Assembly (NCBI GenBank): GCA_045532055.1 | Contig: JAZSFF010000005.1 | Location: 1-22,529, forward strand | Reading direction: 5' to 3' | Source: SIG440 sp045532055 | GTDB lineage: Bacteria; Bacillota; Clostridia; Monoglobales; Monoglobaceae | DNA: 22,529 bases | Shown here: positions 1 through 7,143 of the stretch, one piece after another | How positions within the stretch are numbered: position 1 is the first letter of the stretch | How the letters are laid out: every line of letters starts with the position of its first letter | Program-made: the position numbers and the translations under genes | Notes under the pieces: generated by a model | Databases searched by the model: none | Told to the model about the DNA's origin: nothing | Seen by the model: the letters and a program-made list of their open reading frames with translations, nothing else

Positions 1-984
1 AACCTCATGTCAGGTTTTGGAATTGACCAGATTCAGGCGGAGTTTGTTGCAGAAATCAAATTGAGAAATTTGAACAAAGAATATATTTTAAGGCGTACAG
101 CCGAGATTAAAGAACTTGCTGATGAAATTGCTGAACTCAAGGCTACCGTAGAAAACAATAAAAAAGTTGGAAAGATAATCGAAAAACAGCTTAAAGAAAT
201 AATGAAAAAATATGGTGCAGACAGGAAGAGCAGTATAGTGCAGGACAATGATACAGATATTGCAGAAGAAACAGAAACCGTTGAAAATTATCCTGTTATG
301 ATTTTCAGGAGCAAGGACGGTTATGTAAAGAAGATTTCACATCTTTCTTTGCGTTTCAGTGGTGAACAAAAGGTAAAGGAAAATGATGAAATCATTGAAT
401 GCATAGATACTGACAATACGGCGGAGGTTCTGGTTTTCTCAAGCTCGGGTGATGTTTACAAAATCAAGGCACACGAGATTCCCGACAGCAAAGCCAGCCT
501 TCTGGGTGAATATATGCCAAACCTACTATCTATGGGTGAGGGCGAGCGTGTTGTGGGAATGGTTGTGACAAAAGAGTTTAAAGGGTATGTGCTGTTTTGC
601 TTTGAAAACGGAAAAATTGCCAAGATAGATATCAAGGGCTACGAGACCAAGCAGAACAGAAAGAAACTTGTAAATGCATATTCTCTTGCGTCACCCCTTG
701 CAAAAGTGCTGTTTTTGACCGAAGAGACTGAACTTGTTGCCATAAGCAACACAGGCAAGGGGCTGGTGTTTAATTCAGAACAAATTGCGGTCAAGACCAC
801 CAAAAATTCTCATGGTGTAAATGTAATGACGCCCACCAAAAACAGCAAACTGGCAGACGTAAAGATTGCGTCAGAGTCAGGAATAAAGGATTTAAAACAT
901 TATCGCACAAAAAATATTCCTGCAAAAGGTGCTGTTATAAGGCCTGAGGATACTGAAAACGAACAATTGACACTTTTTGAATAA
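1..984 (+). CDS. DNA gyrase/topoisomerase IV subunit A (GyrA/ParC family), 5' end cut off by the window
   Basis: This is the C-terminal part of the DNA-cleaving A subunit of a type IIA topoisomerase, which changes DNA supercoiling or unlinks chromosomes together with a GyrB/ParE partner. The frame is open from base 1, so the Met at 7 is internal. The first residues, through QAEFVAEIKLRNLNKEYIL, match the end of the GyrA/ParC core. A coiled stretch follows (about residues 30-75), then beta-rich repeats of the C-terminal pinwheel such as PVMIFRSKDGYVKKIS and LFCFENGKIAKIDIKGY. The pinwheel looks short, and I see no canonical GyrA box (QRRGGKG) in the part present. That leans toward a ParC-like or second-gyrase paralogue rather than the housekeeping GyrA. 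A strong terminator follows directly. Family assignment is sure; gyrase versus topoisomerase IV is not. Confidence 0.9.
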   Translation, partial: NLMSGFGIDQIQAEFVAEIKLRNLNKEYILRRTAEIKELADEIAELKATVENNKKVGKIIEKQLKEIMKKYGADRKSSIVQDNDTDIAEETETVENYPVMIFRSKDGYVKKISHLSLRFSGEQKVKENDEIIECIDTDNTAEVLVFSSSGDVYKIKAHEIPDSKASLLGEYMPNLLSMGEGERVVGMVVTKEFKGYVLFCFENGKIAKIDIKGYETKQNRKKLVNAYSLASPLAKVLFLTEETELVAISNTGKGLVFNSEQIAVKTTKNSHGVNVMTPTKNSKLADVKIASESGIKDLKHYRTKNIPAKGAVIRPEDTENEQLTLFE

Positions 985-989
985 CTAGA

Positions 990-1017
990 AAAAGCCATCA
1001 TTAATGATGGCTTTTTT
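990..1017 (+). terminator. Rho-independent terminator after the topoisomerase gene
   Basis: A 12-bp stem (AAAAGCCATCAT paired with ATGATGGCTTTT, loop of two bases) runs into a T tract, starting 6 bases after the stop codon. It separates the topoisomerase gene from cwlD. Confidence 0.9.
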
Positions 1018-1022
1018 GTTGT

Positions 1023-1051
1023 ACATATTTGAAAACATAAGTTCATATGTA
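1023..1051 (+). promoter_or_regulatory. possible sigma-E-type promoter of cwlD
   Basis: ACATATTT at 1023-1030 resembles the sigma-E -35 element. It is followed about 13-14 bases later by CATATGTA at 1044-1051, a partial match to the -10 consensus CATACAnT. In Bacillus subtilis cwlD is expressed under sporulation sigma factors, which makes this reading attractive. The implied start would lie almost at the ribosome binding site (1057-1063), leaving a very short leader, so the call is weak. Confidence 0.3.
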
Positions 1052-1068
1052 TTCTTGAGGTGGTTTTG

Positions 1069-1782
1069 GTGAGAGTGTTGTTCATAAAACGAAAGATTTT
1101 GATATTATTTATAATAATAGTTTTTGTTGCCGTGGCTATTATTGAAGTATATCTGAAATCTTATACGGCACAAAGTACCATTGCTGTGCCATTGTCGGGA
1201 AAAATAATTCTGATTGACCCAGGTCACGGCGGGATTGATGCAGGGGCATCGGACAACAATGCAGTGGAGAAAGAAATAAATCTGTCTATTGCAAAAATTA
1301 TTCAGGAGTATATTGAAATGGGTGGAGGTATTGCATATCTTACTCGTACAGATGATTCAAACACAGCGGACCCAAACAGAGATAAGGGGGTGTCTCAAAA
1401 AATGTCTGACCTTAAAGAACGCAAAAAAGATATAGATGACTTTCATGCCGATTTATTCATAAGTATACATATGAATAAGTTTGGTCAGGAACAATATAGA
1501 GGTGCCCAGGTGTTCTATGACCCCGATTCACAGGAAAGCAAAGAGCTGGGCGAGACAATTCAGCAATCTGTAAAAGATGTGGTGAAAGACCAGAACAACA
1601 GAAAGGCAAAAGCAACGGGCAATAGTATTTTTGTGTTAAAAGGCAATAAAGTTCCCTCTGCACTGATTGAATGTGGATTTTTGTCAAACAGTGATGAGGC
1701 AAAATTGCTGAAGACCCCGGAATATCAGCGAAAAATTGCATGGGGTATTTATGTGGGAATTGTCAGGTATTTCAGCCGTTAA
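1069..1782 (+). CDS. cwlD: N-acetylmuramoyl-L-alanine amidase CwlD (spore cortex)
   Basis: This is a zinc amidase of the Amidase_3 family that strips peptide side chains from muramic acid, the first step of muramic-delta-lactam formation in spore cortex. The protein has about 237 residues. A basic start is followed by one hydrophobic segment (about 10-28) that anchors or exports it. The catalytic domain shows LIDPGHGGIDAGA (zinc His 53), EKEINLS (Glu 68), FISIHMN (His 134) and ALIECGFLSN (Glu 201), so all zinc and catalytic positions are present. I chose GTG at 1069 because GAGGTGG at 1057-1063 leaves 5 bases; the in-frame GTG at 1060 lies inside that site. Its last 11 bases overlap the 3' end of sigE on the other strand. 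Length and single-domain layout fit CwlD better than a vegetative amidase. Confidence 0.88.
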   Translation: MRVLFIKRKILILFIIIVFVAVAIIEVYLKSYTAQSTIAVPLSGKIILIDPGHGGIDAGASDNNAVEKEINLSIAKIIQEYIEMGGGIAYLTRTDDSNTADPNRDKGVSQKMSDLKERKKDIDDFHADLFISIHMNKFGQEQYRGAQVFYDPDSQESKELGETIQQSVKDVVKDQNNRKAKATGNSIFVLKGNKVPSALIECGFLSNSDEAKLLKTPEYQRKIAWGIYVGIVRYFSR

Positions 1783-2506
1783 TCATTTTGTTTATATCAC
1801 GTTTGAGACGAGACATTATTCTCTTTTCAAGTCGTGAAATATATGACTGGGATATACCAAGCATATCTGCCACCTGTTTTTGAGTTTTTTCTTCTCCGGA
1901 ATCGTTCATACCAAATCTCAGGTTCATTATTATTTGTTCCCTCTCAGACAACTTTGTCAGTGCTATATGCAGGAGTTCACGGTCCACCTGGTCCTCAATC
2001 TTGCGTTGGGTGATGTCATTGTCGGTGCCCAGAATATCTGAAAGTAAAAGCTCGTTTCCGTCCCAGTCTACGTTGAGAGGCTCGTCAATTGAGATGCTAA
2101 CTTTGTTTGAATTGTTCTTCCTAAGATACATAAGGATTTCGTTTTCAATGCATCGTGAGGCATACGTTGCCAGTTTTATATTTTTAGCAGGCTTGAATGT
2201 GTTGATTGCCTTTATAAGCCCGATGGTGCCGATTGAAATCAAATCTTCAACTCCGATACCGGTGTTTTCAAACTTTTTAGCAATGTAGACCACAAGCCGG
2301 AGATTGTGTTCAATGAGCATGGCTTTGGTGTTTTGGAGGTCATGTTTATCGCGTAAATTTTCTATGAGTTTTTCTTCTTCGTCTGCAGATAACGGTGGAG
2401 GAAGTGTGTCTGTCCCTCCTATGTAGTGGACAGTTGATGTTTCTCTTATGTAATTTAGCAATTTCAGAAAAGTTATCTTGATGGTGGTTAAAAGGTGTTT
2501 TGACAT
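1772..2506 (-). CDS. sigE: RNA polymerase sporulation sigma factor SigE (pro-sigma-E)
   Basis: This is the early mother-cell sigma factor of sporulation, made as an inactive precursor. The protein has 244 residues. An amphipathic pro-sequence (about 1-28) is followed by HYIGGTDTLPPPLSADEE, the hallmark just after the processing site. Region 2 is ENTGIGVEDLISIGTIGLIK through KLATYASRCIENEILMYLR. Region 4 ends in the helix-turn-helix QKQVADMLGISQSYISRLEKR. ATG at 2506 is preceded by AGGAAA at the right distance; an in-frame Met at 2539 would add 11 residues deep inside spoIIGA. The gene overlaps the end of spoIIGA by 19 bases, suggesting translational coupling, and its 3' end overlaps cwlD tail-to-tail. 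The neighbouring sigG found after sigE in many spore formers is absent here. Confidence 0.96.
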   Translation of the reverse strand: MSKHLLTTIKITFLKLLNYIRETSTVHYIGGTDTLPPPLSADEEEKLIENLRDKHDLQNTKAMLIEHNLRLVVYIAKKFENTGIGVEDLISIGTIGLIKAINTFKPAKNIKLATYASRCIENEILMYLRKNNSNKVSISIDEPLNVDWDGNELLLSDILGTDNDITQRKIEDQVDRELLHIALTKLSEREQIIMNLRFGMNDSGEEKTQKQVADMLGISQSYISRLEKRIMSRLKRDINKMING

Positions 2507-3405
2507 TTGATTTCCTGCCTTTCTGTCTCTGTTGGACAATTATTTAAAAGTTCGGGGTTTAGGATTGCTGAAAAGTTTTCATCTTTATTAACAACGGTTT
2601 TTGAAACCGCAATAACTATTTTAGGTATCTCGTGACCTTGGATAGACACCTTGTCAGGGATAAAGCCATGCATAATTCCGTTTTTGTTGTCTATTGTCGA
2701 GAATGGAATAATACGGTATCGGTTTTTAAAATCTTGCGGAATAATACCGCCTGTTGACAGGGCAGTGAAAAAAGGTTCCGGAAGCAATTTTTTGCCACAC
2801 TCAGGTGATATTATCATTGCAGGGTATCCGGTGGCAGGATCTGAAAGACTGCAACCGGTATCACATAAAGCTGTAACAGTTACATTTTTTGAACAAAACC
2901 ATATGGTTGCTGGAGTGGTTAGTTTAGAATGTTTGACGTTAAGCTGTTTTATATATGAAGTAAGGTAGGCTATTAAATATGCAAGGACTGTGGAGGACAT
3001 AAGGACGGAGGGGGTTATGTTGATGTATACCTCGCCGTTGGAAACAACACTGCCCACAGATGTTCCGAAATCAGTGGCAAAAATAATAGCAAAAACCATT
3101 CCGCCGAAAATCAGGTTAACAGCAAAAAACATGATAATATTTTTTGCTAAATTCTTCAGTGTCCTTGTGGGAAAAGCCAACCATACCGATAATATCAGAA
3201 ATATAATCTTAAACAAAACAGAATAAAGAAATGAAACCTGGGGAAAAAACATGATTGCGGAATAGAGTGCAGAAACTGTGGCGCTGAGTATCATTCGAGG
3301 GATATGTACAGCTTTTTTAATAAGGAAGCCTGTTGCATATATAGTCACAGAATCCATAAGAAAATTCAGCAAAAACAGCATATCCACATATACAATGGGT
3401 TTCAC
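2488..3405 (-). CDS. spoIIGA: sporulation sigma-E processing peptidase SpoIIGA
   Basis: This is the membrane-embedded aspartic protease that cleaves pro-sigma-E after signalling from the forespore. The protein has 305 residues. The N-terminal half holds about five hydrophobic membrane segments (roughly 1-155). The C-terminal protease domain contains LCDTGCSLSDPATG, with catalytic Asp near residue 182; the residue after DTG is Cys where Asn is common in the family. GTG at 3405 is the start: AAAGGAG lies about 8 bases upstream and the protein then begins MKPIVYVDMLFLLNF, the typical family N terminus. The longer frame to 3435 has no ribosome binding site. It forms a two-gene unit with the overlapping sigE downstream, the classic spoIIG arrangement. 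Confidence 0.95.
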   Translation of the reverse strand: MKPIVYVDMLFLLNFLMDSVTIYATGFLIKKAVHIPRMILSATVSALYSAIMFFPQVSFLYSVLFKIIFLILSVWLAFPTRTLKNLAKNIIMFFAVNLIFGGMVFAIIFATDFGTSVGSVVSNGEVYINITPSVLMSSTVLAYLIAYLTSYIKQLNVKHSKLTTPATIWFCSKNVTVTALCDTGCSLSDPATGYPAMIISPECGKKLLPEPFFTALSTGGIIPQDFKNRYRIIPFSTIDNKNGIMHGFIPDKVSIQGHEIPKIVIAVSKTVVNKDENFSAILNPELLNNCPTETERQEIKCQNTF

Positions 3406-3433
3406 ATACAGTCTCCTTTCTGTTTTTAAAACC

Positions 3434-3467
3434 ATTATACTGCGTTGTCCCTGAAGTTTTTGTCGGT
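3434..3467 (-). promoter_or_regulatory. candidate spoIIG promoter with 0A-box-like element
   Basis: On the minus strand a perfect TATAAT (3439 to 3434) lies 28 bases before the spoIIGA start codon. There is no good -35 at 17 bases, but CCGACA sits at a 21-base spacing. Its complement, TGTCGGT at 3461-3467, resembles the Spo0A box TGTCGAA. In B. subtilis the spoIIG promoter also has an overlong spacer and Spo0A boxes at the -35. TGTCTGA at 3484-3490 could be a second box. Confidence 0.5.
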
Positions 3468-3508
3468 TTTAGGTGTGGGATATTGTCTGATATTCTGAAT
3501 ATAATATT

Positions 3509-3536
3509 TTGACAAAAAATAGGTACAAATTAATAT
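3509..3536 (+). promoter_or_regulatory. sigma-A-type promoter for pgi
   Basis: TTGACA at 3509-3514 is followed after 16 bases by TAATAT at 3531-3536. It lies about 70 bases before the pgi start and is divergent from the spoIIG promoter. Confidence 0.55.
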
Positions 3537-3607
3537 TGAAATATTATGGAATATATGTTAAACTTAATAAAAGGAAAATAATGAAAAACAGTCAGGAGAA
3601 TAATAGA

Positions 3608-4942
3608 ATGAGAAACATTACACTTGATTACAAATCGGCGCTTGGCTTTTTCAGCGAAGAGGAAATTTTTAATGTGAAAGAACAGGTCAGGGCAGCGCAC
3701 AATGCATTGCACAGCAAAACAGGTGCAGGTTCTGATTTTCTTGGTTGGGTGACACTTCCCAAAGATTATGACAAAGAAGAGTTTGCAAGGATAAAGGCTG
3801 CGGCAGAGAAGATAAGAAATGATTCAGACGTTTTGATAGTTATCGGTATCGGGGGTTCGTATTTGGGCGCAAAAGCTGCAATCGACTTTTTGTCAGGACC
3901 ATTTTACAACTATACCTCAAAAACTCAGATTTTCTTTGCAGGCAACAGTATAAGCCCCAATTATATCAATGGCCTTCTCAAAGCTATTGAGGGCAAGGAT
4001 GTGTCGGTGAATATTATATCCAAATCAGGCACAACTACTGAACCTGCCATTGCTTTCAGAATTTTCAAAGAATATCTCGAAAATAAGTATGGCAAGGAGG
4101 AAGCAAGAAAGAGAATATATGCAACCACAGATAAAGCTCGTGGAGCACTTAAAAATCTTGCTGACAGTGAGGGCTATGAGACATTTGTTGTTCCCGACGA
4201 TGTGGGCGGAAGATTTTCAGTTCTCACCGCGGTTGGACTTTTGCCTATTGCGGTTTGCGGTGCGGACATAGACAAAATTATGCAAGGTGCTGCGGATGCG
4301 GCAGAGCTTTATGCAAGTGATGATGTGGAAGAAAATGATTGTTATAAATATGCGGCAATCAGAAACATACTCCACAGAAAAGGCAAGAATGTGGAGATGC
4401 TGGTGAACTATGAGCCGGAGCTTCAATATTTTATTGAGTGGTGGAAACAGCTCTATGGCGAGAGTGAGGGTAAGGACCAGAAAGGTATTTTTCCTGCAGG
4501 AGCATGTTTCTCTACAGACCTTCATTCAATGGGTCAGTATATTCAGGATGGCCTCAGAAACCTTTTTGAAACAGTTCTTTATGTTGAAACCTCAAAAGAA
4601 GACATTGTGGTTGGAGAAGACCCTGAAAATATTGACGGTCTCAACTTTTTAAGCGGCAAAACTGTCGATTTTGTAAACAAAAAGGCGTTTGAGGGTACAC
4701 TTTTGGCACATACAGATGGCGGAGTTCCAAACCTTGTGCTAAAGATTGCTGCGCTTGATGAATATACTCTGGGTCAGCTTTTCTATTTCTTTGAGAAAGC
4801 ATGCGGTATCAGTGGGTATATTCTGGGCGTTAATCCGTTCAATCAGCCCGGCGTTGAAAGTTATAAAAAGAATATGTTTGCACTTTTGGGCAAACCCGGA
4901 TATGAGGCTGAAAAGGAACTTCTTGAAAAAAGATTGAAATAA
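3608..4942 (+). CDS. pgi: glucose-6-phosphate isomerase
   Basis: This cytoplasmic enzyme of glycolysis and gluconeogenesis interconverts glucose 6-phosphate and fructose 6-phosphate. The protein has 444 residues, close to the usual ~450 of Firmicutes. Motifs in order are VIGIGGSYLGAKAA (about 78-91), the phosphate loop ISKSGTTTEPA (137-147), VPDDVGGRFSVLTAVG (195-210), the catalytic Glu in GESEGKD (about 284-290), FSTDLHSMGQYIQDG (about 301-315) and the C-terminal NPFNQPGVESYKKNMF. I chose ATG at 3608 (AGGAG at 3594-3598, 9 bases away) because the product then begins MRNITLDYKSALGFF like its relatives. ATG at 3581 with AAGGA upstream is a possible alternative that adds 9 residues. It has its own promoter and no clear terminator before the next gene. 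Confidence 0.96.
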   Translation: MRNITLDYKSALGFFSEEEIFNVKEQVRAAHNALHSKTGAGSDFLGWVTLPKDYDKEEFARIKAAAEKIRNDSDVLIVIGIGGSYLGAKAAIDFLSGPFYNYTSKTQIFFAGNSISPNYINGLLKAIEGKDVSVNIISKSGTTTEPAIAFRIFKEYLENKYGKEEARKRIYATTDKARGALKNLADSEGYETFVVPDDVGGRFSVLTAVGLLPIAVCGADIDKIMQGAADAAELYASDDVEENDCYKYAAIRNILHRKGKNVEMLVNYEPELQYFIEWWKQLYGESEGKDQKGIFPAGACFSTDLHSMGQYIQDGLRNLFETVLYVETSKEDIVVGEDPENIDGLNFLSGKTVDFVNKKAFEGTLLAHTDGGVPNLVLKIAALDEYTLGQLFYFFEKACGISGYILGVNPFNQPGVESYKKNMFALLGKPGYEAEKELLEKRLK

Positions 4943-4980
4943 TTAAAAAAAACTATTGTTAAATTCCGGATTGTATGATA

Positions 4981-4989
4981 TGATATAAT
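4981..4989 (+). promoter_or_regulatory. extended -10 promoter before the P-loop gene
   Basis: TGATATAAT is a perfect extended -10 element (TGn plus TATAAT), 56 bases before the start of the gene at 5046. A -35 is not clear (TTGTTA at 4956-4961 is too far), as is common for extended -10 promoters. Confidence 0.5.
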
Positions 4990-5045
4990 TGCGAAAGAGA
5001 AAAATACATTTCAGTGTATCAATATAAAGAAGGGCGGTAAATGCT

Positions 5046-5459
5046 ATGATTAAAATTCACATTGGCCTTAAGGGCAGCGGAAAAACAAAAAAACTGATTG
5101 ATGATGTAAACGGTGCAATCACTCTGGAAAAGGGTAACGTAGTTTGCATCACTGAGGGTAATCGCCTGATGCATGACATCCACAGAAGTGCAAGAATGAT
5201 AAATACCGAGCAGTTTGATATTAAAAACTTTGATATGTTTGTAGGTCTGCTTTGCGGAATTATCGGTCAGGACTTTGATGTTACACACATCTTTATTGAC
5301 AGTGTGTTCAAGAGTGTTCCCGGGGCAACAATGGGCGACCTTGACGAACTTATCAGTGCAATTGAAAAACTGGAAGAACAGTTTAATGTATCCTTTACAC
5401 TTATGGTTAGTGCAGACACTGCGGATGCATCAGATTTGGTTAAGAAGTATATTGCTTAA
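5046..5459 (+). CDS. small P-loop ATP-binding protein of unknown function
   Basis: I do not recognise a named function. The protein has 137 residues and begins with a beta strand followed by a Walker A motif, GLKGSGKT (7-14). A hydrophobic strand ending in Asp, THIFIDSV (about 80-87, Asp 85), could be Walker B. The pattern of strand, P-loop, helix and VVCITEG strand recalls a minimal thymidine-kinase or RecA-like nucleotide fold without extra domains. From memory, similar short proteins occur in Clostridia and are sometimes labelled PilT-like, but nothing here supports pilus retraction. AGGGCGG at 5031-5037 is 8 bases from the ATG. It lies between pgi and thrC on the same strand, which does not reveal its job. 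ATP or GTP binding is likely; the role is unknown. Confidence 0.8.
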   Translation: MIKIHIGLKGSGKTKKLIDDVNGAITLEKGNVVCITEGNRLMHDIHRSARMINTEQFDIKNFDMFVGLLCGIIGQDFDVTHIFIDSVFKSVPGATMGDLDELISAIEKLEEQFNVSFTLMVSADTADASDLVKKYIA

Positions 5460-5486
5460 CTTTTATTGACTTTTGAGAAGATGAGG

Positions 5487-5526
5487 GGAGCGGCCGGCTG
5501 CAGATTGTGCAAATCGGCTTTGCTCC
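5487..5526 (+). other. imperfect hairpin in the thrC leader
   Basis: GGAGC-GCCG (5487-5496) can pair with CGGC-GCTCC (5515-5526) around an 18-base loop, with small bulges; a short T-rich run (TTTCTGTGTTT) follows. It could be a weak terminator or attenuator for the upstream gene. The 102-base gap is too short for a T-box and shows no clear promoter. Confidence 0.35.
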
Positions 5527-5561
5527 TTTCTGTGTTTAAATGAAACGAGGAGGAATTGATT

Positions 5562-7064
5562 ATGCAGTACATGAGTACAAGAAACAGCAGTATCAGAGTT
5601 AAATCTGCTGCTGCAATAAAAAAGGGTCTTTCGGAAGAGGGTGGACTTTTTGTTCCTACAGACATACCACAGATATCATTGGAGGATATCAGCAAACTTG
5701 GTAAGAAAAGCTATATTGAACGTGCTGTGTTTGTGCTTAAAAAATATTTGACAGACTTTTTGGTTAAAGAAATCAGAGAATGTGCGGAGAATGCATATGG
5801 CGGAGGAAAGTTTTCCTCGGAGAATCCTGCACCATTGGTAAATGTGGGAGATGAATACAACGTCCTTGAACTGTGGCATGGTCCTACTTGTGCTTTTAAG
5901 GATATGGCTCTTCAGATATTGCCTCACTTCCTTACCAAGTCAATGCAGAAAACCGGTGAGGACAAGACGGTAGTTATTCTTGTTGCTACATCAGGGGACA
6001 CGGGCAAAGCTGCCCTTGAGGGGTTCAAAGATGTTGAGGGAACAAAGATTGTTGTATTTTATCCCAGCGAGGGTGTCAGCAACATCCAGAAACTCCAGAT
6101 GATTACCCAGGAGGGCAAGAATGTATTTGTATCCGGAATTGAGGGCAATTTTGATGACGCTCAGTCTGGGGTAAAGACAATTTTCACTGATGAGAAAGCA
6201 AATGCTGATTTTGTAAAGAACGGCTGTGTTATGTCCTCGGCAAACTCTATCAACTGGGGCAGACTTGTTCCTCAGATTGTTTATTATGTTTCAGCATACT
6301 GTGATATGGTAGAAAGCGGTGAGGTTGAGCTTGGCGATAAAATCAACATTTGTGTGCCTACAGGAAACTTCGGCAATATTCTTGCTGCATACTATGCAAT
6401 GCGTATGGGTGTTCCCATTAACAAACTTATCTGTGCATCAAACAAAAACAGTGTATTGACTGAGTTTATAAAAACAGGTGAATACAACAAAAATCGTGAA
6501 TTCCACACTACTATTTCACCATCTATGGATATATTGATTTCCAGCAATCTGGAAAGACTGCTTTTTGACCTCTGCGGCAATGATGACAAAAAGGTAAACA
6601 AATGGATGGATGACCTCAAGGAAAAAGGTGAATATAAAGTATCTGCTGATGTTAAGAAAAAGGTTTCAAATCTTTTCTGGGCAGGATTCTGTGATGACTA
6701 TTTCACCAAAGAATGCATATACAAAACCTATGAAAAGCACGGTTATACCATTGATACACATACGGCAGTTGCTGTTGATGTGTACAATCAGTATAAGACA
6801 GAGACCGGGGATGAAACACCAACGGTAATTGCATCAACTGCAAGTCCGTTTAAATTTAATCAGAGTGTGCTTTCGGCTCTTGGCAAAGACAGAGATACGG
6901 TGGGTAAAGATGATTTTGAGCTTCTAGATGTACTGTCGGATGTTTCGGGCATGGAAATTCCTGAATCACTGGGAACTCTCAAAAATAAGAAAAAAAGATT
7001 TGAAAATATTTGTGGCAAAGAAGATTTGCTTGATACGGTAGGCAAATTTATAGGCAAAAAATAA
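5562..7064 (+). CDS. thrC: threonine synthase
   Basis: This PLP enzyme converts O-phosphohomoserine to L-threonine, the last step of threonine synthesis. The protein has 500 residues, the long form of the family. An N-terminal region with GLSEEGGLFVP (about 22-32) precedes ELWHGPTCAFKDMAL, where Lys 113 is the PLP lysine. ATSGDTGKAALEGF (142-155) and the phosphate-binding glycine-rich strand CVPTGNFGNILAAYYA follow. The start is ATG at 5562 with AGGAGG at 5548-5553, 8 bases away; the TTG at 5556 lies too close to that site. It follows the small P-loop gene by about 100 bases and ends at a strong terminator, so it may share that gene's transcript. No homoserine kinase or dehydrogenase gene is next to it. 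Confidence 0.96.
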   Translation: MQYMSTRNSSIRVKSAAAIKKGLSEEGGLFVPTDIPQISLEDISKLGKKSYIERAVFVLKKYLTDFLVKEIRECAENAYGGGKFSSENPAPLVNVGDEYNVLELWHGPTCAFKDMALQILPHFLTKSMQKTGEDKTVVILVATSGDTGKAALEGFKDVEGTKIVVFYPSEGVSNIQKLQMITQEGKNVFVSGIEGNFDDAQSGVKTIFTDEKANADFVKNGCVMSSANSINWGRLVPQIVYYVSAYCDMVESGEVELGDKINICVPTGNFGNILAAYYAMRMGVPINKLICASNKNSVLTEFIKTGEYNKNREFHTTISPSMDILISSNLERLLFDLCGNDDKKVNKWMDDLKEKGEYKVSADVKKKVSNLFWAGFCDDYFTKECIYKTYEKHGYTIDTHTAVAVDVYNQYKTETGDETPTVIASTASPFKFNQSVLSALGKDRDTVGKDDFELLDVLSDVSGMEIPESLGTLKNKKKRFENICGKEDLLDTVGKFIGKK

Positions 7065-7082
7065 CAAATCGACAATGAAGAA

Positions 7083-7114
7083 ACGGCTCACGGGTATCTG
7101 TGAGCCGTATTTTT
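7083..7114 (+). terminator. Rho-independent terminator after thrC
   Basis: ACGGCTCAC (7083-7091) pairs with GTGAGCCGT (7100-7108) around an 8-base loop and is followed by ATTTTT. It closes the thrC transcript. Confidence 0.9.
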
Positions 7115-7143
7115 GAAAAATAGAACTTTTGGAGGTGGTGCTT

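Noticed and set aside
5460..5561. T-box or threonine-responsive leader before thrC
   Set aside because: The gap is too short for a T-box, and no T-box sequence or run of Thr codons in a leader peptide was seen.
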